A stretch of 64,000 bases of DNA. Origin: Asterella californica. Lineage: Eukaryota; Streptophyta; Marchantiopsida; Marchantiales; Aytoniaceae. The stretch's first letter is position 1. Each line of letters begins with the position of its first letter. The translations under genes and the position numbers were made by a program. Shown piece after piece: positions 20,226 through 31,722 of this stretch. The stretch spans positions 6,944,001-7,008,000 of the forward strand of contig JAYKYS010000012.1 in the NCBI GenBank assembly GCA_036924285.1, in the 5' to 3' direction. The notes below the pieces were generated by a model. The model saw only the letters and a list, made by a program, of their open reading frames with translations, was not told where the DNA came from and did no database searches.

Positions 20226-22604
20226 TGCTTTTTTTTCTAATTTTCTGCGAATTCGTCAAGAAACGCTATGGAATGCGGTTCCTGTGAATGAAATGCGGCC
20301 GCGGTCAGCGGAAGTACACACTTAACATGTTCTCCCTTGGGTGACAAACGAGGCAATAATACGCTCCCAAATCTCCAGTGACAGACTCGTTCGCTGGACG
20401 CAGTTCTTAGCAGGAACGGAAACCTGAAGTTTGAAGGAAATGTCGACAAATTTACAATGGCTCTCTCGTCCCAGAGCGGAGCATCTCTCAGCGTCGAGAA
20501 GTCCAGACTCTGGATCCCTCCAACGCAGTAACTGCTTCATCCAGGCGATGAGCTTCATGAGAGCAGAGGTGGATGCATCAGAACTTTTCACCGTAGCCCC
20601 TCCGGGTTCACGGCGGACGCATCTCCGTATCCATCGATTTCGGAGCCAAGATTGGAAAGCAGGAGGTGGTCTTTTGCCGACATGCTCGTCTCCCTTCCAT
20701 GGTTGTGCTGCGCAATAGGCGCCAGAGTCTCCGCTACTTTTGCTTCCACCTGTTCGTCAAGTGGGCTCGGACCTGCTCTGTCGATGGCGGGCTACAGTAT
20801 TGGCTCATTGAACTCCAGTTCAGTTATATATGTTTCCTTCCCGGGTTTGCCTTTCCTGCCGAAGTCTTCGACATCTGAGCTATCCATTCAGAAGCGCGAG
20901 AGTTTGTGAATGGAGAGCACATCATAGAATTATTAGCGTAGCAGGTCCAGCAGCATACTGACAGAAGAATGCAGGCACTACGCACGGAGCTCTCTTATCG
21001 GTTCTCGCAGAAACAGACATCGTTGCGCTTCTCTGCTCGTGCTGTGTTTCCCACACGGTGGAGACTTTTTCTCGTTCTGTTCTCGAAAGTCTGCAGGTGG
21101 AGCTATATTGGAATCTGATGTGGGTGCATGAACTCAACAAGTTCAGAAGTTTACGTCGTCTCATGTCTGAAATTTGACTTGGAGAATCTGGGAATTCTAT
21201 GCCCACCCGTTTTGTAGAGCTCCGTGGACTCTTGGAGCCAACTCCAGCAATGAAAGGTAAGGCAGAGTTCCATGCAATCGAACAGTTTGATCGAAGCTTT
21301 CATGATAGAGCATAATGATTCACGCGTACGTGATAGCGGGGAGTGGAGTTTCATCTTGCCTGCATGGACTTATTACGTCTAAGCACGCATAACACGCTGG
21401 AAAGTGATACTCAAAGGACATCCAGCAGCAGCACCTCGATCTCCTGGCGGCGTGACCGCAAACCAAAATCCCTTTTGTCGTTGCATATTCGACAATGATT
21501 AGAGCACCGCATGTGTTGCTTACAGGTACGTGGCAGTGGAAGCTCAGGAGACGGCCGGGAGCCCAAAAGTTCCTTCCTCAGCCTTTTCACAGCAAAAGGA
21601 AATCATACGAGGGTTTCTTGAGAGCATACACCAGTCGAACTTCAGATTCCAACATGCTGCGTTCCGAGCTTTGCACGTGAATACGAAATGAAATTTTATG
21701 GGGATACTGGCCAGCTGCTGCATGGATGCCTCACATGAAATATTTCCATTTCCAGTCTACAAGATCTGAGCTTTCCAGTTTTCAGAAAGGTAAGATGATT
21801 ATGGTTCCTCATTCTCTCAAGCAGCACAGGCAGCAGAACTGGTAAGAAATTCCTGTACCACGAAGTCACTACACTAGAAGTCATGATCAAAGGTCGATTC
21901 CAAAGTGAAGCCAGAAACCTCGTCCATAACAACAACAAACCTCCAAACTGCTCCATATCAATTCGACTATCAAACTACGATCAACAGCTGCGCTTCTACT
22001 ATCGCGTCGACCTTTACGTTCGTCTGGATGTCATCTGATCCTCACTCTGACAGAGTGCCTAGGAACATATGGTCCACTATTTCGTTCCTTCCGATCCCAT
22101 GCAGCAAGTACCCTTTGCTATATGTAACATTTTGTCGGTTTAGGAGGCTGATCTTGTATCTAGACACGGTATACTCACGCAGTGGTGATCCACTTCTCCG
22201 GCAGAGACAATCTTACAGACAAGGACTTCATCGCATCGATCGATCGATCGATCGAAGGAAGGCCCGCTTGTCCTTCCGACTCCGAGCCATAGTCTCATAC
22301 GAAGACGGAGGTTGAAGGATCCTAGGGCAACTACTCTTTAAAGGCTTGTACATTCTACTATTAATATCAGTTCGCAGACAGTTGCTAGTTAGACTTCCAT
22401 ACCTTTTAGCTTGATTTTCCTTTTGTTTTATTTGATTATGCTTTGGCATCTTTCTCTGTGAGGCTTTGCCTCTTCCCAACTTGAGACGCCCCCGCAGGGG
22501 TACTCCGAGCGCACGCCGGCACCCGGCACCCTTTCCCTTTAGTTTGATATGGAAGGAAAACAGGAGCTACGCTTGCAATGGAACTAAACTCCTTCCTTTC
22601 TTTT
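20226..22604. other. Upstream region of the TauE/SafE gene; no gene supported
   Basis: It should contain the 5' UTR and promoter of the minus-strand gene. Composition is more GC-rich than elsewhere and CT/GA skewed in places, and only short open frames without recognisable domains occur. No TATA box is convincing. A C- and G-rich patch at about 22485-22530 stands out. Confidence 0.4.
22235..22254. repeat. (ATCG)5 microsatellite
   Basis: Five perfect ATCG units. The motif is self-complementary, so the stretch is also a palindrome. Confidence 0.9.
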
Positions 22605-22990
22605 TCTAGCGACTCCATCCGTCCGTCCCTCTTCTTAACCGTCTGATAAATTCTTCCTTTTCCGTTTATACGTCTGTATAACGTCTATTGTGTCTATTGT
22701 CAAAGCCGGAAAGGAAAAGGAGAAATTTTTGTTCGTGTAGCGAAACGGACGGAGGGAGACGTGGTGAAACCGGAAAATAAAATGAAGTAACGAGAATGGA
22801 CTAATGGAGTAATTGTGAAAACTGAAAAAAAAGAAAAAAAAGAGATAGATCTAAAAACTCTTTATCATATAGCCTTGCAATTCCATTGCAAGTGGAGCTC
22901 CTACTTGTTTTATCATATTATCAGGAGGTTAAATAACGGACGGAAAGGACATAATGGCTGTGAAACTCAAAAAATAATTGAGTTAGATCT
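22605..22990. repeat. Dispersed repeat, copy 1 (related to 51165-51545)
   Basis: It shares GTGTAGCGAAACGGA (22735-22749) with 51420-51434. In inverted orientation near 22605-22625 it shares CGGACGGATGGAGTC with about 51485. Both loci also carry GGTGAAA.CCGAAAA words, runs of GAAAAAAAGA and a TTGCAATTCCATTGCAAG-like palindrome followed by GGAGCTCCTACTTG. Parts occur in both orientations. A short non-autonomous element is likely; its class is unknown. Confidence 0.6.
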
Positions 22991-25180
22991 GGATTAATCG
23001 ATGAAACATAGCCTCACACTTTCATAGTAAGCATAATTCTTTGTTTTTCTGGTTTCCACCATCAACGTATAACTATGCTAACGCAGAGTTATATTTAACT
23101 GACAAGTGAGAAGAACCCTTTCATGAGATACAAGCCGAGGATCACCAAACCAAGTGTGGAGAAAACGACCTTCAAAACATTAACTCCATTTAACAAATTA
23201 TTCAAAGTACTCAAAGGAAAGGAGCTAAGATTTTCATGAGTTGAATCATAGATGTACCACCCCTCTTAACGAATGAACAAATTGCTTTCAATCTTCTATG
23301 TAAAATATTCGTTAACGTGTTTGACAAGATTCTAACAAAATTTTAGTTCTTTATAAAAACAATGTGAAAGATTTTTTATCTTTCACATATTTTCATATAC
23401 AAATCTTTCATTTTTTCTTTATCTTTTTTTGATAGATGAGTTGACGATAAGACAGAATGATATACTGTAGATAACAGCTGCTAACAACAACCAGGTAGTC
23501 TCTAATCAAAAAAGAAACTCGAGGATGATTTTGGAATTTTAGGAACTTATCTAGCAGAGAAACAAGTCGAAATAGGATATCCTGCATTTAGATTGATCTC
23601 AATTTCAAGGAATTCATCAATTTCAAAAATCTATTAGAATATTATTAGAAAATATCTAAACAATTAGGTGATTTTTCTTATAAATAAACCAGGTTGATTG
23701 TCAAGATCTGATAATCTCCTACATATCAGCTTTGACAGAAATTAAATTTTGACATTTTATAGAGATAAGATGATTAAATGAAATAAGATACTAACAACAG
23801 GACCTAACCTTTCTTTTACTAAAGACAAAAGAAATACAACATAGAACCAGATAATATTCTTAATTTGCAAATACATGTGGAGTACAAGCTATACTGGGAC
23901 ATAGGTCGTCCATGGAGTTCATGGACCGATTAGACTCGTATCTTGTAGAAGTTAGCTTTAGCGCAAAGAATTACACAAAGATAGTTTGGATTACATTAGA
24001 CGTAGGGTCATCATAGACATGAAGTGCTCAACATTAACAGAACTGAAAGAGAAATCCATTCAATACTTTTTAGAAAGTTCAGCTACAAAGGAAGCTCATG
24101 AGGATCATGGAACGACAAGACAAAAAACAAAAATCAAACAATGTGAGATACTCTATTCTTCTCATGACTCATGTAAATAAAGTGAAACTAAGACTCTGAA
24201 GAGTCAGTGTCTGCGCCTTCAATACTCTCCGACGCTTCACCACTAGCTATCTCATGTCCATCTTCATCTTCTTCCTCAGCTTTTTTTTTCATTATCATCT
24301 GTAGGTCGAATGCATGCTTCCATTGTTATCTCATGTTCTAGTCAGAACAACTGATTTCGTATTTGGACTATGGTTGTCTTACGCAACTGATTACTCGAGG
24401 TGAGAATAAAATCAAAAGCTAAGAGACTGGTCTAGACACCCCGTTACAACCGCTCTCTGAGCTTCTTCGCACCGGTGTTGCGAGACATCTTAGAACATTC
24501 TCCAAAAGCGAGAATTTTTCTAGAATTAGGCAACTGCTCAAACACGAGAGCTTGCTCGTCGCTTGGCGCACGTTGAAGTGGAGAAAATACAGTACATGTG
24601 GTGTGTCCAATTTTTCTTCTAGCCTCTCTCAAATCATCAGATTCAAAATCACAAGAGGTTTCATCGAAGATCAATTTGCAGCACCAGTTCATATCTTCTT
24701 CCGTAAGAAATTTGCCTGATTTTCAATCTGGGTCTGCTTTATCACCTGACATTATAACTAAAAAAGCAAAAAAAGTAGAAAATGCAAAACTCACAAATGT
24801 GGACACTTAACCTCTATGACCGTGAAAGTGGAAAAGAAATAATGATCGTCGTTGCTTTCTATTATAGTGAAGGCAAGAAAGAACGAATATCTGTTTAGAT
24901 TCTCAATGTGTAGCTTTTCTAGCCACCAAGGGCTTGGATAAATTCAATCTGATAAAGTCTCTAAATCTTGTATGCTGATTCAATTTTGACATTTATCTCG
25001 ATCGTCCTTAAGAAAAACTATATAAAGAGGAGTCCACTAGTTCATTTCTCATTTCACGAGTTACCGGCTGAAATTTCTCTACAGACCGATTCTACCACAT
25101 TGCTTGTGCAAGTCGTCTGTTTTTAGCTTGAAATGCCTACACCAGATTTTGACCTCGGGGTAGACATCCTTAGTTTGCTT
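22991..25180. other. Intergenic, AT-rich
   Basis: No gene is supported. It holds the hairpin at 23362-23388 and a stray copy of the palindrome GTCCATG...CATGGAC (23909-23927) related to the 41 bp satellite. Around 24180-24310 is a GAAGA/TCTTC-rich patch. Confidence 0.45.
23362..23388. repeat. Perfect hairpin, 11 bp arms
   Basis: ATGTGAAAGAT and ATCTTTCACAT flank a 5-T loop. Confidence 0.8.
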
Positions 25181-25188
25181 TGAGTATG

Positions 25189-25530
25189 AGTCCGAGTCAA
25201 ATTGTGTCGTACGCGGCGTGTGACAGTTTCTCGCTGGATCCAAAATCGACGTGGAAAGCGAAATGATTCCTCATGGATGGCTAGGCACGTTACAATTGAT
25301 GCTCGTGGAGAGTCACAAAGAACTAGTGGCGGTAGGTTTTGTCATGTATGTTTCACCAGACGTCAGGTCAGTCGAGGTACTGCTGATCAAACCGGAAGAG
25401 GTTTTACGCGTTACAATTTGCTTGTGCAAAAATTTGCTAAGGACAAGACTTCTGCGCATATTTATAGAGATCAGCCAGGCTTTCCACACAGATGAGTTCC
25501 TTGCTAGAATCGTTTCAAACCTCAACTGTA
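25189..25530 (+). pseudogene. N-terminal part of a decayed ParB-like/methyltransferase-like gene
   Basis: An ATG at 25187-25189 opens a frame reading SPSQIVSYAACDSFSLDPKS until a TGA near 25263. A +1 frame then reads MIPHGWLGTLQLMLVESHKE, VGFVMYVSP and VLLIKPEEVLRV. The dense hydrophobic/charged alternation is protein-like. I cannot name a domain here. I place it with the ParB-like pieces downstream because strand, spacing and state of decay match. The piece runs directly into the 41 bp satellite. Confidence 0.35.
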
Positions 25531-25538
25531 AACATGAT

Positions 25539-25785
25539 CATGGAGTTCATGGGCCGGAGTCGCCTTCAGGTCGAAAGCTCATGAAATTCATGAGATGTTC
25601 GCCTCAGCTCACGAGCAGCCCATGAACTTCATAGGTTGTTCGGCTCGACGGACAAACTTTCCATGAAGTTCATGGGCTGTCGAGCTCGATGGACAGACAG
25701 CTCGTGAAGTTCATGGGCTGTCCAACTCGACTTGCTCGAAGCTCATTCATTTCTCGAGATGTCTTTCATATTTTTTGGACACCGT
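25539..25785. repeat. 41 bp tandem satellite, six copies, palindromic core
   Basis: The core CATGAAGTTCATG or a close variant recurs at 25539, 25580, 25621, 25662, 25703 and 25744 (last degenerate), exactly 41 bp apart each time. The core is a palindrome of 6 bp arms around one base, and units also carry GAGCTCGA-type words. Single copies occur at 26495-26507 and 27496-27508, and a relative at 23909. The period is not a multiple of three, so it would break any reading frame. Confidence 0.93.
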
Positions 25786-26690
25786 CATCGTCATTAAAAA
25801 TAAAACTTCTCGTCTCTTACTCTTTCCTAACCTTACCACATGGTTTTCTATCTACAAATATCACTCCTTCATAGAATATGTGGAGAGTAGCCCAAAGTAC
25901 AAGCTTCCGGAATGCGATGTTATCAAAAAAGTGATTCTACTCGAGTTGAGTTTTGTTCTCACAGAGACTGCTACATCGTATCTTCCTCATCCGAAAGTTG
26001 CTCAAGTAGACAAAAATATCTCCAAAGAAGTCAAGATCGAAAGCCAAAGCAAGATTGACAACTATCGACAAGGCTGAAGAAGCTCGAGAGTTCAAGGCTG
26101 CTTGAAGAGAGTCCTTGGCTGAGGAAGACAGCAGTCGTCAAGAAGATCTAGTCAGTCATCTTGGTCACGGTCATCACACCTCCGAATCGAGAGCAAAGTC
26201 ATTCTGCAGCACACGACTCGGATGCTAACATCTCTTCCGATGGAGTTAGTCAACCTCATCATAGATCTTCATCTACAAGTGGTGTTCCTCGCACCAATCC
26301 AGATGTTGAGGAAGGTCCTTCAGGTTCTCCAGATCTACTCGTGCTTCTGTTTCTCCTAAGTTGGATGCTCTCTTTCGTACGTTGACTTCAATGCAAGAGA
26401 CATTCACCCAAGACTTGAAGAACGACAAAAGGAAAAAGACTACCGAATGTTGTCGTATAACGAATGATGTGATCCAGATCCGTATCGATCAGTTCATGAA
26501 GTTCATGTAGCCGTCCATAGAAGCGAACAGCGACAATTGGGGTCCTTATCAGATTCGAGATGTCAGTCACTCTTTCATCAAGAGGTTGAAAAAATGATGC
26601 AAAGAAATGCATATGCTCACTCCAACAACTTTTTGATTGTTGTTGATACTCGCGATTGTCCTACAAAGGACAGATTAGATTTCACCTCCT
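25786..26690 (+). pseudogene. Central linker of the decayed ParB-like gene
   Basis: Frame pieces read HSFIEYVESSPKYKLPECDV and VIKKVILLELSFVLTETATS (about 25850-25980). A charged Ala/Glu/Lys-rich stretch follows (TIDKAEEAREFKAA, RESLAEEDSSRQEDLV), then a Ser/Pro-rich low-complexity linker (SSDGVSQPHHRSSSTSG, NPDVEEGPSGSP). After that come SLFRTLTSMQETFTQDLKND and VIQIRIDQFMKFM. The end (26537-26690) reads VEKMMQRNAYAHSNNFLIVV and DTRDCPTKDRLDF, which I take as the start of the ParB-like fold. Several frame changes are needed. Confidence 0.4.
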
Positions 26691-27335
26691 CCTCATACTT
26701 GGCGCTTCTACGTAATCGAAGGTAACCATAGTGCACTTGCAAGAATAGAGCTTCTTGCACATTATCCAGGTTGTTATCAACAGCTACGTTGGTACAATTG
26801 TATGGTCTACGTGGATCTTAGCAAGAGTGAAGCTATACTCTTTGCGCACAATGATAGAGCATATGCGGATGTGCGACGCAAGTACACATTCAACCAGAAG
26901 ATGAAATACTTTCATCAGTAGTTCACCGAGAGTAAAGAGTTTGATGAGAGTACAAACGCGTTGAAGAAGCGGTTGACGTTGAGGATAGTTAACGGTTAGA
27001 CTAAAGATGAGCTCTAAAAGAACATGTTGACTTTGGAGGATACTTTCCAAGTGGTCTTCAGAGTGGGACCTCTTTGAGAAGTCCAAGAACATATATTCCA
27101 AAATAGAAGCAACATGATATCAAAGGACAAGCCTCTCACAGAAGATGGAAAGACAAAAAAGTGCAATGATAGTGAGATGAAAGATGTCTGGTGGAGAGCA
27201 GTGCAGAGTGTGACGGACGATCAGAAGATCTCCATCTTTCTTTCGTTAACCAATAACAATTGTCAATGGACGAGATGTAAGACTGTGAGAGATGTCTTGT
27301 CATGGACTGCATCCAAATGGCCGTGGTCCATATGA
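26691..27335 (+). pseudogene. ParB/Srx-like domain remnant
   Basis: One frame runs from 26691 to 27335 with only four internal stops. It reads WRFYVIEGNHSALARIELL, then CMVYVDLSKSEAILFAHNDR, KYTFNQKMKYFHQ and VWWRAVQSVTDDQKISIFLS. The order F-x-V-I-x-G-N-H...A, a short beta strand, then a helix with EA.L.A.ND, matches the ParB-like fold, where the GxHR-type box binds nucleotide or DNA. Stops are TAG after FHQ, TAG after RIVNG, TAA after KDEL and TGA after GPL. CAG, TGG, CAA and TGG are the likely originals. In bacteria ParB proteins act in DNA segregation or as nucleases; related domains occur in phage and transposon proteins. The role here is unknown. Confidence 0.5.
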
Positions 27336-29214
27336 TTGATCTTAAAGATTAGACCAAAGTGCAAGTTAAGAACAGTCTCTCACTCAAGAAGAATGGTTGC
27401 ATTTTCTCTTTACGACTTTTGAGAAGTTATTGATAAGGATATTCTTTTCGTTGTCATTTAAAGATTTTATCTTGTTCATCGTCAGCATGATAGCCCATGA
27501 AGTTCATGGCTTGCTCAAACAATTTTCTCTTAGTTATCTTGTTGACTAATAAATTTTTCTTCTCATTTTGCAGAAAGACTGTTATCGCATCAGATTTTAT
27601 GTGAAGTTGTCCAGTAAAACGTGAGGTTCTTGGTTGTGAAGATATCGTGTGTTGAATAGAGACAAGAAAGAGAGAAACAACCACGAGAACAAGCTTAGCA
27701 AGATATATCATCTCCTACTTTCTATACACTTCTGTTTCTTTCTCTCTAAGAACACAAAACTGAGAAAAAGATCTGAGTAGTCTGTAATCTACACCCAACC
27801 TCCTAAAACAATCAAGTCTCTGAATCTCAACCTAGACCCAAAGCTACTGAAACGTAGTTCAAAGCAAGAAAAACATCTCTTTGTTAGCAAAAAGCTTTGC
27901 ACTAGTATCGCACAATTCAAGTCCAAATCCAAAGAACACCCATATACAAATTGTTAGCTAAAACTAGCTACCACAAGTCGTACATAACCAACTAGAACTC
28001 TAACGAGTCCAAAAAGACAAAAACCGTAGCGAAAGAACTAAAGAAGACCTATCTAGGAACTTCCTTCTTTTGCGAAAGGGTCTTCAGATGTCGATAAGAT
28101 CTTCTTTCTTGACTTTGTTGGCTCAGTGAACCTTCATATTTGACACCCGACACCCAAGATATGAACATCTTTTTAGTTGCAAGTGATCGAAATCTTAAAA
28201 CCTCCTCCCTACGACTTAAATCCATACACATCGTCCAAACAATAGTCTGATCTGTGATCCATCTTTCTTGATAGGTAGATCTTGCTACCTTGATCTCAAC
28301 GAGACTCCAAACAAGCCCCTTGGAGTTCCCATCGCAAAACCAAGCAAGAAATTTGATCGCATGAAGTAAAAACCTGAAGTAAATCGATTCCCTACGGCTC
28401 AAACTCGCTCACCACACCCAAACCAACAATCTAATCTACATAATGTCTTCTCTTATGCGTAAGTGAAGACTCCTTGATCGTGTTGACACCAAGAACGAAG
28501 AGCTTGACTCACCGATCACCAAGAACAGTCTAACTTCAGGTCATAGACGAACGAAAAACTGACGTAAGCGTTTTCTTACAAGTCAATTTCACAAAGAACT
28601 CCCAAGTCGCTCGATGAAACTTTGTATTGTCTTCAATTTCAAAAAGTCGGTGTTCTGATCTTGATGGATCCAAAGACAACAAGTTTGGACTCTAGAACGG
28701 CCCAAACGGCCCAAACGGTCCAACTCTCCTTCGCATATCATTGAAGCACTCCAAATCTCTTTTCCTACGTTCCAATTTCTTCCATAACACACACTATGAT
28801 CCGCCTCTTCACGAACCGTCTTAACCAATGCGTAGCCTACACAGATCTAAAAGCGATGATGCCTTGCGCGCTTGCATTGGACCTCTCATTCTCCCAAATC
28901 GTCCACCGACAAGTCATAGATACAAGCTAGCCTTTTAAACTGCCCCTTTATGTCAGTTCACATTATGTGAGTTTTGCCCAGATTATCTCCAAGCAGCCCC
29001 TTTGTGTCCTTGGTATAGCGCTAGGAACTGCAAATACTCAGTTAGCATCGGTAAGCTAGAGTCTAGCTTGATTTTCTCATCTTTCGAACCTCATAACGTC
29101 ATCATTAAGCGCCCAAATGAAACAAATGAAGTGCATTTGGGAACTTTACAACAAGCTCTATCACTTGGTGCAATGAAATTGAAGATCTGAAATAGATCAA
29201 AAAGTCATTATTTC
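27336..29214. other. Interruption within the decayed gene; unidentified repeat-like DNA
   Basis: About 1.9 kb in which the plus-strand protein reading is lost. On the minus strand a 117-codon open frame (28049-28402) lacks a recognisable domain. Two related blocks on the minus strand share AGTCGTAGGGAGG/AGCCGTAGGGAAT, TTTTAAGATTT/CAGGTTTTTAC and GATCACTTGC/CATGCGATC words about 190 bp apart. 28696-28722 is a 9 bp repeat, AACGGCCCA three times. It looks like inserted non-coding repeat DNA, perhaps a retroelement leader or LTR. Confidence 0.35.
28696..28722. repeat. 9 bp tandem repeat, three copies
   Basis: AACGGCCCA, AACGGCCCA, AACGGTCCA. Confidence 0.85.
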
Positions 29215-29930
29215 TCTCCATGAGCATCTCAAATTATGATTTTCAAATAGAAGCCGATCCACGATGCGACACCGTTCTCATCGTAACGTTTTGTCCAAAC
29301 GGCTATTCAATGTTGAAGAACCGGTTGAAGAAAGACAAAAGAAACGTCCTTCTAAGATGAAGACTTTGTTGGAGATTTTACCGCTGAACTTTCTTGATTA
29401 TGTTATGCGTGTTCGAGAATACAAAGGCGAAAAAATAAGATGAGGCGATTCCTAAATGTCCAAATACTTTTTCGTAGTTGGTGTAGAGGAAGCTTACAAT
29501 TTGGAAGTCTATCTTGCAGAAGTGGTGAAGATGTCCACTTCGTCAAGAAGCAAATATTCATGTCGACGATAGCTGACATTCCATACGGGTTTCAGCTTAA
29601 GTATTGTGTTGCATGATGATCCAAAAGCTTTCTCCAAAGCTGATATGACCAAGATGTTGACGCACTTCGGTCAACTTTCGACATCAGAGTATTAGACGAT
29701 GGTCGTGTTTCTTTGTCTTCAACAAGCCATGGATGTTGGAGAAGCTCTAAGCGACTATGGCTATAGAGTTTCACTCACTGTTTGGGTGAAGATGAATTAC
29801 AAGAATGCAGGTGGACCTAGAGTAAACATGAACCACAAGTATTTGACAGCAAGATTCTAGTCGAAAGACGATAAAATATTAATAGAACACTTTGTGTCGA
29901 GTGTTGATCCTCCGCTGAGTTGAGCGGATC
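29215..29930 (+). pseudogene. Methyltransferase-like C-terminal remnant
   Basis: Frame pieces read DPRCDTVLIVTFCPNGYSML, KYFFVVGVEEAYNLEVYL, EDVHFVKKQIFMSTIADIPY followed by GFQL, then (new frame) DDPKAFSKADMTKMLTHFGQ and VSLTVWVKMNYKNAGGPRVN. The ADIPYGF segment resembles the DPPY-type catalytic motif of N6-adenine/N4-cytosine DNA methyltransferases. The later W.K.N...G.PR...N..YL pattern fits the strand that follows in those enzymes. A TAG replaces the residue after TSEY and another follows TARF. The original enzyme would probably modify DNA; the substrate is not inferable. The class is inference from one motif and overall pattern. Confidence 0.38.
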
Positions 29931-31660
29931 AAAATCTTATCATTTTATGTATATTTTTTTGGATTTGAAGTATTAAACTGTGAATTATTCGTATTCATCA
30001 TCTGAGATTCTTCTCTTTCACGATCAATCATGAGTAAATATACGAAATGCAGCATAAATTTTGCATCAATTCGTAAATTATATATGATATTGAATATGCC
30101 GAAGAATTTACCTCCTCTGAAGTTAAGGTTCGTCAAAGTCAAAACAGGAACTCATTAGCGAGTGCTTGGTTGTTGTTAGCGGCTGTTAGATATAGAATGA
30201 ATCAGCGTGCATCAATTCCACTAGTTATGTTTGCAATGTATATATTTGTGCTATAGAGTGCCGATTTATCCGGATCTAAACTCCGTCCTCCTTCCTTTTC
30301 GAGTTGAAAGTCAGTTCGTCCTTTTCTCCTCTTAAACCTCTAGTATGACTATGAGTGCTCGTGGTAACCCATGAAACTTGATTTTGCGGGTTTGCTTTCA
30401 GTGAACTGAGAAATCTACAACTACGTAGAAATGGGTTTTGGTAATTATGTCTTCATTCCAACATGGAATCTGTGAATAAAGAATCAAATTAGAACTCTTC
30501 ACTAGCTTTACAAATTTGATTCATCTGAAATCAAACTTTAGTACTGATTGAGAATTGTTAACATGAAGATTTTGGAGTTTCTTGGAAAGAAAAAATCCTT
30601 TTTTTAGGTTCAAAGTACAGTTGAGACAAAACAGAATATTCAGTTAATGCTTTTTTGTCCATATAGGGTTTAATGGCTGATAATAGACAAAATAGATTAC
30701 AAGAAAAAAATATTCTTCCATAACAAAAGGTATTTTCCAACCAGTAATCCGGCCAACCACTTGTTTATACAGTGGTTTCCAAGTGGAGTTCTGTGGCATA
30801 TTAAGGAATGTCAAAGCTAAAGCAACAGATTCTCTAATGGCCAGAAGGAAAATGGCTGTAGCTTTTCCAATGGGAGCTTCGTGTAGAGCCGTGTATCTTT
30901 CAAGGAAGTGTTTTTGTATCGCTATAAGTTTTTTTTTCATCTTTAGACATTTTTATAATTCCAATAATTTTTTTAAGTTCTGAATTTACTTACGGCTGAA
31001 ACTCACGTACTATATGAAAAATAAAACAAGTTAAAGACGGCACTGGCGGTTTCTTGCGGTGCCTCCGGAAGTAGTTATAGAAAACATATGCGGTCTCTTG
31101 GCTGCAGCCGTAACACTCATCTGTGAGAGATAAATATTTCTCAAATGTTTCTACTTTGACACGTACTATTAGAGTCATGAATCATGCAGATCTAGAAGTG
31201 TTTTTCGCAAAAATTTACTTGATCGCACCTCTAATACATTAGTAAGAATTTACCTCACTCTTTTTAACTTTGCATTATTTGACCTCATCTCTGGCCCGCA
31301 ACAGCAGATCAAAATATGATGTCCAGAAATGCATATCAACAGCAACTCATGTATTTGCACAGAAAGTTTATTTAAATATAATTATAAGTTTTTATCAACC
31401 AAGGCAATCTTTCTATTTATTTTATATCACGTTATACACATAATGTTACATAAACTTGCTGTTACCACTCAAGGGTGGAGTCAAGTAATGCAGAGTTAAA
31501 TAGAGTGGGTCAAGTCAGATAGATTCAGATAGATTCTTTTAGGTTTCTGGCGAGATTGCCAGCGATAGTAAATAGAAGCCGGTTATTTCAAAAAACCATT
31601 AAAAATAATTGTGCTTATAGAGTTCTCATTCAATTGAAAGCTATTCACTAGTTTTCCACT

Positions 31661-31722
31661 TTGTGATTTGTTTCAAAGTGAATCTAATTCGTAGTGATTT
31701 GTTTCAAGTCAATTCTAGTTCA
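31661..31722. repeat. 31 bp tandem duplication
   Basis: Two units share GTGATTTGTTTCAA, AAT.CTA.TTC and similar words. A third, partial unit (TAGTGGTTGAG) follows. Confidence 0.75.

Noticed and set aside
25539..25785. Regular 41 bp repeats considered as a CRISPR array
   Set aside because: The spacers are themselves similar, so it is a plain tandem satellite; the genome is eukaryotic and no cas-like gene is present.
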